Part shown: positions 23,992 to 32,274 of the stretch, piece by piece
Numbering within the stretch: the first letter of the stretch is position 1
How the letters are laid out: each line of letters opens with the position of its first letter
From: Bacillota bacterium
Lineage (GTDB): Bacteria > Bacillota > Sulfobacillia > JAIMAT01
Reading direction: 5' to 3'
Assembly: GCA_029961055.1 (NCBI GenBank)
Contig: JASBVM010000002.1
Location: 1 to 64,000, forward strand
Length of the DNA stretch: 64,000 nt
Made by a program: the position numbers and the translations under genes
Notes under the pieces: model-generated
Seen by the model: the letters and a program-made list of their open reading frames with translations, nothing else
Told to the model about the DNA's origin: nothing
Databases searched by the model: none

Positions 23992-24689
23992 CGGCGGGCG
24001 GCAGGCCCGGCCCCTTCGCCCTCACCCTCGCCCTTCCCAAGGGGCGCCTGGCGCGGGAGGCGACCGGGGCGCTCCAGGCCGCCGGCCTCGAGCTCCCGGA
24101 GGAGGCGGGCGAGAAGGAGCTGGTCCAGCTGCTGCCGTGGCCGGCCCTCGGCGGCCGCCTCCGCCTCCTCTGGGTGCGTCCCGCCGACGCCCCCGCCTAC
24201 GTGCGGGAGGGGGCGGCCGACGCCGGGATCACGGGCAAGGACGCCCTGGCGGAGGAGCCGCAGGGCGTGCTGGAACGGCTCGATCTGGGCTTCGGGCGCT
24301 GCCGCATGGTGGTGGCCGTCCGGGGCGAGGAGGCGGGACGCTGGCCGGAGCTCCTGGCCCGGCGGGGCGACCAGCTGCTGGTGGCCACCAAGTACCCGCG
24401 GCTGGCGCGCCGCCACTTCCTGGCGCGCCACGGCCTCCGGCCGCGCGTCCTGGAGCTGCGGGGCTCGGTGGAGGTGGCGGCCACGGTGGGGATGGCGGCG
24501 GCCATCGTCGACCTGGTGGAGACCGGCGCCACCCTGCGGGCCAACGGCCTGGTCGCGGTGGAGGAAGTGCTCCCGGTCAGCGCCCGCTGGATCGTCAACC
24601 CGGTCAGCCTCCGCTGGAAGCGACCGCTCCTGGCCGAGCTGGAGCGGCGGCTGGCGGCCCGCTCCGCGCGGGAGGCGATCCGTCGGTGA
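23973..24689 (+). CDS. hisG: ATP phosphoribosyltransferase, short HisZ-dependent form
   Basis: ATG 23973 follows GGAGGAAGGGGCGGGCGC, giving 238 residues. It catalyses the first committed step, joining ATP and PRPP. The motifs are TLALPKGRLAREATGAL, VREGAADAGITGKDAL, LVATKYPRLARRHFLARHG, and the PRPP loop region GMAAAIVDLVETGATLRANGL. The regulatory C-terminal domain of long HisG is missing, consistent with the HisZ encoded just upstream. Its stop overlaps the hisD start (GTGA). Confidence 0.95.
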   Translation: MVAAALTAGGRPGPFALTLALPKGRLAREATGALQAAGLELPEEAGEKELVQLLPWPALGGRLRLLWVRPADAPAYVREGAADAGITGKDALAEEPQGVLERLDLGFGRCRMVVAVRGEEAGRWPELLARRGDQLLVATKYPRLARRHFLARHGLRPRVLELRGSVEVAATVGMAAAIVDLVETGATLRANGLVAVEEVLPVSARWIVNPVSLRWKRPLLAELERRLAARSAREAIRR

Positions 24690-26017
24690 GCGCCACCGTG
24701 ACCGTGCCGCCGGGGGAGGAGGAGCTCCGCCGGGCGGTCGCCCGCATCATCCGGGAGGTCCGCGCCGGCGGCGACGCGGCCCTCCGCCGCTGGGCCGACC
24801 GGCTGGACGACCTCGGCCAGGCACCCTTCGAGCTGAGCGAGGAAGAGCGCGCACGCGGCGAGCGGGAGGCGCCGCCCGAGGCGGTGGCGGCGCTGGAGCG
24901 GGCGGCGGAGCGGATCGAGGCGGGAGCCCGGGCCCAGCGCGAGGCGCTCCGCGACGCCGTCTGGGAGGACGGGGCGGGCAACCTCTGCCGCTTCCGCTGG
25001 GTGCCGGTGGAGCGCGCCGGCCTCTACGTCCCCGGCGGGCGGGCCCGTTACCCCTCCAGCGTGCTGATGGCCGCCATCCCCGCGCGGGTGGCGGGGGTGG
25101 AGGCCTGCTTCCTGACCACGCCGGTCCGCGGCGGCGGGCTGCCCGACCCGCTGGTGCTGGTGGCGGCGCGGCTGGCGGGCGTCGGGCGGGTCTTCCGACT
25201 GGGCGGGGCGCAGGCGGTGGCGGCGCTGGCGCTGGGTACCGAGAGCATCCCCCGGGTCGACCTCCTGGTGGGGCCGGGCAACGCCTGGGTGACCGAGGCG
25301 AAGCGGCAGCTCTTCGGCGAGGTCGGCCTGGACGGGCTGGCCGGACCCAGCGAGGTGCTGGTCCTGCTGGACCGCGCCGAGCGGGCGGAATGGGCGGCGC
25401 TGGAGCTGATCGCCCAGGCCGAGCACGATCCCGACGCCCGGGTCTACGCCTTGGCCGTGGGGGCGGGCGCCCGCCGGACCGCGGCCGCCGTCGGCCGGGC
25501 GCTGGCGGAGCGCCTGCCTTCGGTCGCCCGGCGGGAGGTGGTGGAGGCCGCGCTGAGCGGGTCGGCCGCCCGGCTCCCCTCGCTCCTGGAGGGGCTCCCG
25601 CCCGGGCCGCCGCGGCCGGCGGCCTCCGGCTGGCCGGTGGCCGCCCTGCCCGGGCGGGAGGCGGCGCTGGAGGCGGTGGGCCGGATCGCGCCGGAGCACC
25701 TGGTCCTCCTCCTGGACGAGGAAGAGGCCCGGGACTGGGCCGACCGCGTCCGGACCGCCGGCGCCGTCTTCGTCGGCCCCTGGGCGCCGGTGGCGGCGGG
25801 CGACTACAGCGCGGGCACCGACCACATCCTGCCCACCGGCGGCAGCGCGCGCTGGGCGAGCGGGGTGGGGGTGCACACCTTCCTGCGGCTGCAGCAGGAG
25901 TTCGTGGGCCGCCGCGAGGGGCTCCCCGCCTGGGCGGGGGCGGCGACCCGGCTGGCCCGGGCGGAGGGGCTGGAGAACCACGCCCGGAGCGTGGAGGCCC
26001 GCCTGCAGGCCCGCTAG
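24686..26017 (+). CDS. hisD: Histidinol dehydrogenase
   Basis: GTG 24686 overlaps the hisG stop and has GGGAGG upstream, giving 443 residues, the usual length. It performs the last two oxidations, histidinol to histidine, with zinc and NAD. The motifs are YVPGGRARYPSSVLM, FRLGGAQAVAALALGT, LLVGPGNAWVTEAKR, the GPSEVLVL loop, AQAEHDPDARV with a zinc-site Gln/His, APEHLVLLL, and GDYSAGTDHILPT. All expected active-site residues appear present. Confidence 0.96.
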   Translation: MSATVTVPPGEEELRRAVARIIREVRAGGDAALRRWADRLDDLGQAPFELSEEERARGEREAPPEAVAALERAAERIEAGARAQREALRDAVWEDGAGNLCRFRWVPVERAGLYVPGGRARYPSSVLMAAIPARVAGVEACFLTTPVRGGGLPDPLVLVAARLAGVGRVFRLGGAQAVAALALGTESIPRVDLLVGPGNAWVTEAKRQLFGEVGLDGLAGPSEVLVLLDRAERAEWAALELIAQAEHDPDARVYALAVGAGARRTAAAVGRALAERLPSVARREVVEAALSGSAARLPSLLEGLPPGPPRPAASGWPVAALPGREAALEAVGRIAPEHLVLLLDEEEARDWADRVRTAGAVFVGPWAPVAAGDYSAGTDHILPTGGSARWASGVGVHTFLRLQQEFVGRREGLPAWAGAATRLARAEGLENHARSVEARLQAR

Positions 26018-26062
26018 CCGGTGCCGCCGGGAGCGGCGGGTGGGCGGGAAGGGGAAGCGGGC

Positions 26063-27169
26063 GTGGAGGGAAGGAGAGCGACGGCGACGGAGAGGCTGGA
26101 GCTGGACCGGAACGAGAACCCCTACCCCTGGCCCCGGCCGTGGATCGAGGAACTGGCGGGACGCCTGGCCCGGCGCGGACCCGCGCGCTACCCGGGCGGG
26201 CGGGGGGCGCTGGAGGCGGAGCTGGTCCGCTACGCCCGCGAGTCGGCGGGCGCCGGCCCGGCGGGGGAGGCGCCCGCAGCGGAGCTGGCGGCGGTGGCCA
26301 CCAACGGCTCGGACGAGGCGCTCCAGGCGGCGGTCCTCGCCTTCACCCGGCCCGGAGAGGCCGTGGTCTACCTGGAGCCGGGATTCGGCATGTACCCGCG
26401 GGTGGCCGAGGTGACCGGGCGGCGCCCGCGGCCCGTCGCCCTGGGGCCGCGCTGGCAGGTGGACGGCGCCGCCCTCCGGGCCGCCCTGGAAGAGGAGCGG
26501 GCGGCGGGCAGGGAGGTGCTCGCCATCCTCTGCCGGCCCAACAACCCCACCGGGCACCTCTGGCCGCTGGAGGAGGTGGAGGCGGCGGCGGAGACCGGCG
26601 CCTGGGTTCTGGTGGACGAGGCCTACTTCGAGTTCGCGGGGGAGACCGCCCTGGGCCTGGTGGCCCGCCACCCGCGGCTCCTGGTCGCCCGCACCTTCTC
26701 CAAGGCCTTCGGAATGGCGGGCCTCCGCCTGGGCTACGTCCTGGGGAGGCCCGAGGCGGTCGACCGCCTGCGCGCGGTGCTGGCGCCCTACAGCGTCAAC
26801 ACCGTCGCCGTCGAGGCGGGGCGCATGCTCCTGGAGCCGGAGCGGCTCGCGCAGGTCCGCCGCTGGATTGCCGCCCTGGTGGCGGAAAGGGAGCGCCTGG
26901 CGGCGGAGCTGGAGCGGATCCCGGGGCTGGCGGTGGTGCCCAGCCGGACCAACTTCCTCCTGGTCGAGGTGAACCCGGCGGGGAGCGGCTGGGAGGCGGT
27001 GCGGCTCTGGCGGGCCCTGGCCGACCGGGGCGTGCTCCTGCGCTACCTGGGCGGCGAGGTGGAGCGGCTGCGCGCGGCGCTCCGCTGGAGCGTCGCCCGT
27101 CCGGAGGAGGACGAGCGGGCGCTGGAGGTGCTCCGCCGGCTGGTGGGGCTCCGGGAGGTGGCGGGATGA
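26063..27169 (+). CDS. hisC: Histidinol-phosphate aminotransferase
   Basis: GTG 26063 is preceded by GGAAGGGGAAG, giving 368 residues. A GTG at 26021 in frame lacks a ribosome site and would add 14 unconserved residues. It converts imidazole-acetol phosphate to histidinol phosphate using pyridoxal phosphate. The substrate segment LDRNENPYPWP, the fold motif CRPNNPTGHLW, VDEAYFEFAG and the cofactor Lys in RTFSKAFGMAGLRLGY are all present. ATGA overlap with hisB. Confidence 0.95.
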   Translation: MEGRRATATERLELDRNENPYPWPRPWIEELAGRLARRGPARYPGGRGALEAELVRYARESAGAGPAGEAPAAELAAVATNGSDEALQAAVLAFTRPGEAVVYLEPGFGMYPRVAEVTGRRPRPVALGPRWQVDGAALRAALEEERAAGREVLAILCRPNNPTGHLWPLEEVEAAAETGAWVLVDEAYFEFAGETALGLVARHPRLLVARTFSKAFGMAGLRLGYVLGRPEAVDRLRAVLAPYSVNTVAVEAGRMLLEPERLAQVRRWIAALVAERERLAAELERIPGLAVVPSRTNFLLVEVNPAGSGWEAVRLWRALADRGVLLRYLGGEVERLRAALRWSVARPEEDERALEVLRRLVGLREVAG

Positions 27170-27798
27170 GGCCGGAGGAGCCGGGGGCGCCGGGGGCCGG
27201 GGCGGCGCCGCGCAGGGCGACGGTGGAGCGGGTGACCCGGGAGACGCGCATCCGCCTGGCGCTGGACCTCGACGGGGAGGGCTCCGCCTCGCTCCGCACC
27301 GGCCTGCCCTTCTTCGAGCACCTGCTGGACGCATTCGCCCGCCACGGTCTCTTCGACCTGGAGGTGGAGGCGGAGGGCGACCTGGAGGTGGACGCCCACC
27401 ATACGGTGGAAGACGTCGGCCTCTGTCTGGGCCGGGCACTGGGGGAGGCGCTGGGCGACCACGCCGGCATCCGCCGCTTCGGCTGGGCGGCGCCGCCGAT
27501 GGACGAGACGCTGGTGCTGGCGGCCGTCGACCTCTCCGGCCGTCCCTTCCTCGACTGGGGGGTGGAGGTGGCACCGCGCGCCTTCGGCCTCTTCCACAGC
27601 GACCTGGCGGCGGAGTTCTGGCGCGCCTTCGCCGCCGAGGGGCGGATGACGCTCCACCTGCGGACGCTGGCCGGCGCGCAGCCCCACCACGTGCTGGAGG
27701 CCACCTGGAAGGCGGCCGCCCTGGCGCTCCGCCAGGCGGTGGAGCCGGACCCGCGCCGCCGGGGGGTCCCTTCCACCAAGGGCTGGATCGAACACTGA
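27166..27798 (+). CDS. hisB: Imidazoleglycerol-phosphate dehydratase
   Basis: ATG 27166 overlaps the hisC stop, giving 210 residues, the monofunctional form. The manganese-binding signatures are FFEHLLDAFARHG, DAHHTVEDVG, HSDLAAEFW and QPHHVLEATWKA. It converts imidazole glycerol phosphate to imidazole acetol phosphate. There is no fused histidinol phosphatase, and no separate hisN or hisK is in the operon, so that step must come from elsewhere. The N-terminal 18 residues (Pro/Gly/Ala) are an extension. Confidence 0.95.
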   Translation: MRPEEPGAPGAGAAPRRATVERVTRETRIRLALDLDGEGSASLRTGLPFFEHLLDAFARHGLFDLEVEAEGDLEVDAHHTVEDVGLCLGRALGEALGDHAGIRRFGWAAPPMDETLVLAAVDLSGRPFLDWGVEVAPRAFGLFHSDLAAEFWRAFAAEGRMTLHLRTLAGAQPHHVLEATWKAAALALRQAVEPDPRRRGVPSTKGWIEH

Positions 27799-27811
27799 GG
27801 AGGTGGCGGCG

Positions 27812-28474
27812 CTGTCTCTGGCCGTGATCGACGCCGGCGTCGGCAACCTGTTCAGCCTGGGCGCCGCGCTGGACGCGGTGGGCGCGTCCTGGCGCCTGGT
27901 CGGCGTGGACGAGGCGGGTGCGGGGGAGCGGCTCGCCGCCGCCGACGGCATCCTCCTCCCCGGCGTGGGCGCCTTCGCCCCCGCCATGGAGCGCCTCCGC
28001 CGGAGCGGCGTGGCGGAGAGCGTCCGGCGGCTGGCGGAGGAGGGGATGCCGGTGATGGGCATCTGCCTCGGCTTCCAGCTCCTCTTCCAGGGGTCGGAGG
28101 AAGGAGCTTCCGACCCCGGCCACCCCCTTCCCGGGCTCGGCCTCCTCCCCGGCGTGGTCCGTCGGCTTCCTCCCGGCGATCCCGTGCCCCACGTGGGTTG
28201 GAGCCCCGTCCACTGGGAGGGGGAGCCCCCTGCCCCGCTGGAGGGCACCGGGCGGGGCGAGCCCTTCTACTTCGTCCACAGCTACGCGGTCGCGGTCGAG
28301 GCGGCCGGCCCGCCCGCGGGCGACCTCCGCTGGGCCTGGGCGGAGTACAACGGCCTCCGCCTGGCGGCGGTCGCCGCCGGGGGCAACCTCTGGGGCAGCC
28401 AGTTCCACCCGGAGAAGAGCGGCCCGGCCGGGCTCGCCCTGCTGGGCCGGTTCGCGAGGCGGTGCGGATGCTGA
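27812..28474 (+). CDS. hisH: Imidazole glycerol phosphate synthase, glutaminase subunit (probable CTG start)
   Basis: It supplies ammonia to HisF. The Cys nucleophile is in [17 protein letters not shown] and the partner His/Glu in SQFHPEKSG. The nearest conventional start, GTG 27803, lies inside the ribosome site AGGAGGTGG, and no other ribosome site precedes it. CTG 27812 sits seven bases after that site and gives [16 protein letters not shown], which fits the family N-terminus exactly. The product is then 220 residues. If GTG 27803 is used, three residues are added. Overlaps hisA by seven bases. Confidence 0.92.
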   Translation: MSLAVIDAGVGNLFSLGAALDAVGASWRLVGVDEAGAGERLAAADGILLPGVGAFAPAMERLRRSGVAESVRRLAEEGMPVMGICLGFQLLFQGSEEGASDPGHPLPGLGLLPGVVRRLPPGDPVPHVGWSPVHWEGEPPAPLEGTGRGEPFYFVHSYAVAVEAAGPPAGDLRWAWAEYNGLRLAAVAAGGNLWGSQFHPEKSGPAGLALLGRFARRCGC

Positions 28475-29175
28475 TCGTGCCCGCCATCGATCTGCTGGAG
28501 GGGCGCGCGGTCCGCCTCCGGCAAGGCGACTTCGACCGGCCGCTCTTCGCCCTCGACCCGCTCGAGGCGGCGCGCCGCTGGCAGGCGGAAGGCGCCCCGC
28601 GCCTGCACGTGGTCGACCTGGAGGGCGCCCGGCTGGGCCGTCCCGCGCAGCTTCCCCTGGTGGAGCGGATCGCCGCGCTGGGCGTGCCCGTGGAGCTGGG
28701 CGGCGGCCTGCGGCGCCGGGAGGATCTCGAGGCCGCCTTCGCCGCCGGCGTCTCGCGGGTCATCCTGGGCACGGCCGCCGTCCGGGATCCCGAGCTGCTG
28801 GCGGCGGCGGTGGCCCGCTGGGGCGCGGAGCGCGTCACGGCCCAGCTCGACCTGCGCGCCGGCCGCCCGGCCACGGCCGCCTGGCTGCGGGAGGAAGCGC
28901 TGGAGCCCCGCGCCCTCCTCTCCCGGTGGCGGGAGGCGGGTCTCCGGGAGGTCCTGCTGAGCGACGTCTCCCGCGACGGGACGCTGGCCGGCTTCGACCC
29001 GGCGCCCTATCTGGAGGTGCTGCCCGGGGGCCTCGCCTGGTGGGCGGCAGGAGGCTTCGCCGGCCAGGAGGACGTCGAGCGGGCGGCCACGCTGGAGGAT
29101 CGCGGGCTGCGCGGGCTCGTCGTCGGCCGCGCCCTCTACGAAGGGCGCATCCGCCTGGGAGGTGGTCCGACGTGA
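28468..29175 (+). CDS. hisA: ProFAR isomerase (phosphoribosylformimino-5-aminoimidazole carboxamide ribotide isomerase)
   Basis: ATG 28468 overlaps hisH by seven bases, giving 235 residues. It is a TIM-barrel Amadori isomerase. The catalytic Asp residues are in [17 protein letters not shown] and near QLDLRAG. The phosphate-binding segments [25 protein letters not shown] and [13 protein letters not shown] are present, followed by [12 protein letters not shown]. It overlaps the next start (GTGA), so hisF translation is coupled. Confidence 0.95.
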   Translation: MLIVPAIDLLEGRAVRLRQGDFDRPLFALDPLEAARRWQAEGAPRLHVVDLEGARLGRPAQLPLVERIAALGVPVELGGGLRRREDLEAAFAAGVSRVILGTAAVRDPELLAAAVARWGAERVTAQLDLRAGRPATAAWLREEALEPRALLSRWREAGLREVLLSDVSRDGTLAGFDPAPYLEVLPGGLAWWAAGGFAGQEDVERAATLEDRGLRGLVVGRALYEGRIRLGGGPT

Positions 29176-30692
29176 CCTGGTACCGCCGCATCATTCCCTG
29201 CCTCGACGTCAGGGACGGGCGGGTGGTGAAGGGGATCCGCTTCGAGAACCTGCGCGACGCGGGCGATCCCGCCGAACTGGCCGCGCGCTACGGCGAGGAA
29301 GGTGCCGACGAGGTGGTCTTCCTCGACGTCAGCGCCTCCCGGGAGGGGCGCGGCCCCCTGCTGGACGCCGTCCGCCGCACCGCGCGCCGGCTCTTCGTCC
29401 CGCTCACCGTCGGCGGCGGGGTGCGGCGGCTGGAGGACGTGGAGGCGCTGCTCCGGGCCGGTGCGGACAAGGTCTCCGTCAACACCGCCGCCGTCCGCCG
29501 CCCCGAGCTGATCGAGGAGGCCGCCCGCCGCTTCGGCTCCCAGTGCGTGGTGGTGGCCATCGACGCCCGCCCGGCACCCGTCGGCGCCGGCTTCCGCTGG
29601 GAGGTGGTGGTGGAGGGCGGGCGCCAGGCGACCGGGCTGGACGCGGTCGCCTGGGCGGAGGAGGCGGTCCGCCGGGGCGCCGGCGAGATCCTGCTCACCT
29701 CGGTGGCCCGCGACGGGACCGGGCAGGGGTACGACCTGGAGCTGACCGCGGCCGTCGCAGACCGGGTCGAGGTGCCGGTGATCGCCTCCGGCGGCGCCGG
29801 GGAGGCCGACCACTTCGTCCAGCTCTTCCGCCGAACGCGCGCCGCGGCGGCGCTGGCCGCCTCCCGGTTCCACTTCGGCGAGATGGGCCTGGGTGAGCTG
29901 AAGGCGACGCTGGCGGCGGCGGGCGTCCCGGTCCGTCCGGCACCCGTCCGCCCCGCCTCCCGGAAGCCGGACCAGATGCCGCCGCGCCGGGCGCGGCCTG
30001 TCGACCCGGCGGCGGTCCGCTGGGACGAGCGCGGCCTCTGCCCGGTGGTGGTCCAGAACGCGGAGAGCGGGCAGCTCCTGATGCTCGCCTGGGCCGACCG
30101 GGTGGCGCTGGAGCGGACGCTCCGCGAGGGCCGCGCCTGGTTCTGGAGCCGGTCCCGGCAGCGGCTCTGGAGGAAGGGCGAGAGCTCGGGACACGGCCAG
30201 CGCGTCCTGGAGGTGTCGCTGGACTGCGACGGCGACGCGCTCCTCTACCGGGTCCTGCCCGAGGGGCCGGCCTGCCACCTGGGCACGGCCAGCTGCTGGG
30301 GGGACCCGCCCGCGGGCTTCCTCGACGAGCTGGAGCGGCTGGTCGACGAGCGGCTCCGGCAGATGCCCCCCGGCTCCTACGTGGCCGGGCTCGCCCGGCG
30401 CGGCGACGAGCGGCTCCGCCAGAAAGTGGGCGAGGAGGCGGTGGAGGTGGTCCTGGCGGCCGGCCAGGGCCGGCGGCGCCTGATCGAGGAGAGCGCCGAC
30501 CTCCTCTTCCACCTGCTCCTCCTCCTGCGCCGCGAGGGCGCGAGCTGGAGCGACCTCCTGGCCGAGCTCCGGGAGCGGCACGCGCTGCGCACGGCCGGCC
30601 CGATCGAGCGGGGACAGGGGGTGACCCGGCCGGGAGGTTCGCCGGAGCCGGGCGAGCGCCCGGGCCGTCTCCCCGCCTCGAGCGGGATATGA
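29172..30692 (+). CDS. hisF/hisIE: HisF-HisI-HisE triple fusion
   Basis: GTG 29172 overlaps the hisA stop. One uninterrupted frame encodes 506 residues. Residues 1 to about 255 are HisF, the cyclase: [18 protein letters not shown] with catalytic Asp, [28 protein letters not shown] with the second Asp, [11 protein letters not shown] and [11 protein letters not shown]. After a Pro/Arg linker, residues about 280-380 are HisI (AMP cyclohydrolase): [47 protein letters not shown] and [10 protein letters not shown], with zinc/metal ligands. Residues about 395-475 are HisE (pyrophosphohydrolase): [19 protein letters not shown] and [14 protein letters not shown]. HisIE fusions are common; a HisF-HisIE fusion is unusual. 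The tail is Pro/Gly-rich. ATGA overlap with the next gene. Confidence 0.93.
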   Translation: MTWYRRIIPCLDVRDGRVVKGIRFENLRDAGDPAELAARYGEEGADEVVFLDVSASREGRGPLLDAVRRTARRLFVPLTVGGGVRRLEDVEALLRAGADKVSVNTAAVRRPELIEEAARRFGSQCVVVAIDARPAPVGAGFRWEVVVEGGRQATGLDAVAWAEEAVRRGAGEILLTSVARDGTGQGYDLELTAAVADRVEVPVIASGGAGEADHFVQLFRRTRAAAALAASRFHFGEMGLGELKATLAAAGVPVRPAPVRPASRKPDQMPPRRARPVDPAAVRWDERGLCPVVVQNAESGQLLMLAWADRVALERTLREGRAWFWSRSRQRLWRKGESSGHGQRVLEVSLDCDGDALLYRVLPEGPACHLGTASCWGDPPAGFLDELERLVDERLRQMPPGSYVAGLARRGDERLRQKVGEEAVEVVLAAGQGRRRLIEESADLLFHLLLLLRREGASWSDLLAELRERHALRTAGPIERGQGVTRPGGSPEPGERPGRLPASSGI

Positions 30693-31396
30693 TCGAAGAG
30701 AGGCGGGCGGGTGTTGGCGGGTCCCCCCGGCTGCGGTATCGTGGGTCCGAGCCGCGACCGGCGGTCGTGCGGGGTTGCCGCCATCGTGTCGCACCTGCGC
30801 GGCCGGCGTCGGGGGAGGGATCGGCTACGAGGGCGAGCGCGCTCAGTCTTTACGACCAGCTGAAGAACTGGGTCCTGGCCTCGGTCGAGGACCAGCTGAC
30901 CCTGAGTGGTCGCGTGATGGAGTCGATCGGCCTCGACACGTACGAGCGCGAGTTCGACTGCTACGTCCGTCTGCCTGGACAGCCCGAGGACGACTACACG
31001 CTCTCGGGCGAGATCCGCTTCTGGGTCAACGTCCTGGACGAGATGGCGGCGCAGGGCGAGGAAGAACCGCTGGAAGAGCAGCCCCTGGTCCTGGAGACGA
31101 CCATCACCATCTCGCAGGAGCGGCTGGGCCCCAGCGCGGTTTCCATGTGGGACCGCGTCTCCGCCGAGCTGAGCGCGGCCCATGCCGACCGGGCGCACCT
31201 CAGCCTGGTCCAGCGCTACGACGCGGGAAGCTTCGACCCCGCGGAGGCGGAGGCGCAGATCGTCGCCGAGTGGGTCCGGGACCCGGACTCGATCAACGAG
31301 ACGTACGTCCATGAAGTGATCAGCACCTTTGCCGAGATTCTCCGCATGCTGGACGAGGAGTTCCCTCTCCCCGAAGGGCAGGGGGACTCCGAATGA
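30689..31396 (+). CDS. Unrecognised acidic protein between his genes and lipB
   Basis: ATG 30689 overlaps the hisFIE stop (ATGA). The first 50 residues are Arg/Gly/Pro-rich and look unconserved. The acidic, folded-looking part begins near [19 protein letters not shown], with no ATG, GTG or TTG close to it, so the coupled ATG 30689 or GTG 30767 must be used. The remainder ([59 protein letters not shown]) suggests an alpha/beta soluble protein without Cys motifs or membrane segments. I do not recognise it. Tight coupling to hisFIE and lipB (ATGA both sides) places it in the operon. Confidence 0.7.
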   Translation: MIEERRAGVGGSPRLRYRGSEPRPAVVRGCRHRVAPARPASGEGSATRASALSLYDQLKNWVLASVEDQLTLSGRVMESIGLDTYEREFDCYVRLPGQPEDDYTLSGEIRFWVNVLDEMAAQGEEEPLEEQPLVLETTITISQERLGPSAVSMWDRVSAELSAAHADRAHLSLVQRYDAGSFDPAEAEAQIVAEWVRDPDSINETYVHEVISTFAEILRMLDEEFPLPEGQGDSE

Positions 31397-32130
31397 GCGA
31401 CCCGCGGGAGGCCTGGTGGGTCAGGCTGCGGGAACCGCGGCCCTACCGGGCGGTGTGGGAGCTCCAGAAGCGGATCCACGCCGCCCGGGTGGCGGCCCGG
31501 GTGCCTGACGTGCTGCTGGTGCTCGAGCACCGGCCGGTGGTCACCCTGGGGCGGGCCGGCGGCAAGCAGCACCTCCTCCTCCCCCAGGAAGAGTTCCAGC
31601 GGCGGGGGGTGGAGCTGGTCGAGTCCGACCGCGGCGGGGACGTCACCTACCACGGACCGGGCCAGCTGGTCGCCTACTTCCTGGTGGGTCTGGAGACGGT
31701 GGACGGTGATGTGGCCCGCCTCGTCCGCCAGGTGGAAGAGGTCGCGATCCGCGTGGCGGACCGCTTCGGGGTCCGCTCGGGGCGTTGGGCCGGCTACCCG
31801 GGCGCCTGGTGCGGACCGGAGAAGCTGGCTGCGGTGGGCATGCGCATCCGGGAGGGCGTCAGCCTCCATGGCATGGCGCTCAACGTGGAGAACGATCTGG
31901 CGCCGTTCGGCTGGATCGTCCCCTGCGGCATCGAAGGCCACGGCGCCACCTCGCTCAGCCGGGAGGCGGGGCGGCGGATCCCCCTCGACCAGGTGGTGCC
32001 GGTCTTCGTGGAGGAGGCCGCCGCGGTCTTCGGATGGCGGCTCCGGCCGCTGGAGGAGGCGGACCTGGCCGCGCTCCTGGGCGCCGGGAGCGGATCCGAT
32101 GGACAGGCCGAGCGGGCGGTGTTAGACTGA
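31393..32130 (+). CDS. lipB: Octanoyl-[acyl carrier protein]:protein octanoyltransferase
   Basis: ATG 31393 overlaps the previous stop, giving 245 residues. It moves octanoyl groups from acyl carrier protein to lipoyl domains, the first step of lipoate assembly. The motifs are VVTLGRAGGKQHLL, ESDRGGDVTYHGPGQLVAYFL, the catalytic Lys in GPEKLAAVGMRI, SLHGMALNVENDL, and the nucleophile Cys in IVPCGIEGHGATSL. All catalytic residues are intact. No lipA lies nearby. It is the last gene of the his transcript and is followed by a terminator. Confidence 0.93.
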   Translation: MSDPREAWWVRLREPRPYRAVWELQKRIHAARVAARVPDVLLVLEHRPVVTLGRAGGKQHLLLPQEEFQRRGVELVESDRGGDVTYHGPGQLVAYFLVGLETVDGDVARLVRQVEEVAIRVADRFGVRSGRWAGYPGAWCGPEKLAAVGMRIREGVSLHGMALNVENDLAPFGWIVPCGIEGHGATSLSREAGRRIPLDQVVPVFVEEAAAVFGWRLRPLEEADLAALLGAGSGSDGQAERAVLD

Positions 32131-32202
32131 CCGCGAACGATCGACCATTAAATCGCTCCTGCGAGGGCGAAATGGGGGGATCCGGATGCGCGGAAGCTGA
32201 GG

Positions 32203-32229
32203 GCCCGGACGGAAGCGTCCGGGCTTTTT
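32203..32229 (+). terminator. Intrinsic terminator after lipB / in the uraA leader
   Basis: GCCCGGAC (32203-32210), loop GGAAGC, GTCCGGGC (32217-32224), then TTTTT. This is the cleanest intrinsic terminator in the window. It ends the his-lipB transcript. It also lies 45 bases before the UraA-type permease gene. Upstream, TCCGG at 32181-32185 is complementary to the CCGGA of the 5' stem, so an antiterminator for a separate uraA transcript is conceivable. No known riboswitch consensus is recognisable in 32131-32202. Confidence 0.85.
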
Positions 32230-32274
32230 GTCGCCTTCTCGCCTCGAGATCGCCTCCGGAGGAGGAGGGGAACG

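Noticed and set aside
24197-28408. 1400-codon open frame antisense to the his genes
   Set aside because: Same GC-driven shadow. All seven his genes on the plus strand have complete motifs and overlapping starts and stops.
32131-32230. Purine, PyrR, ZTP or ykkC-type riboswitch before the permease
   Set aside because: I compared the main conserved segments by eye and found none. Only the terminator and small hairpins are supported.
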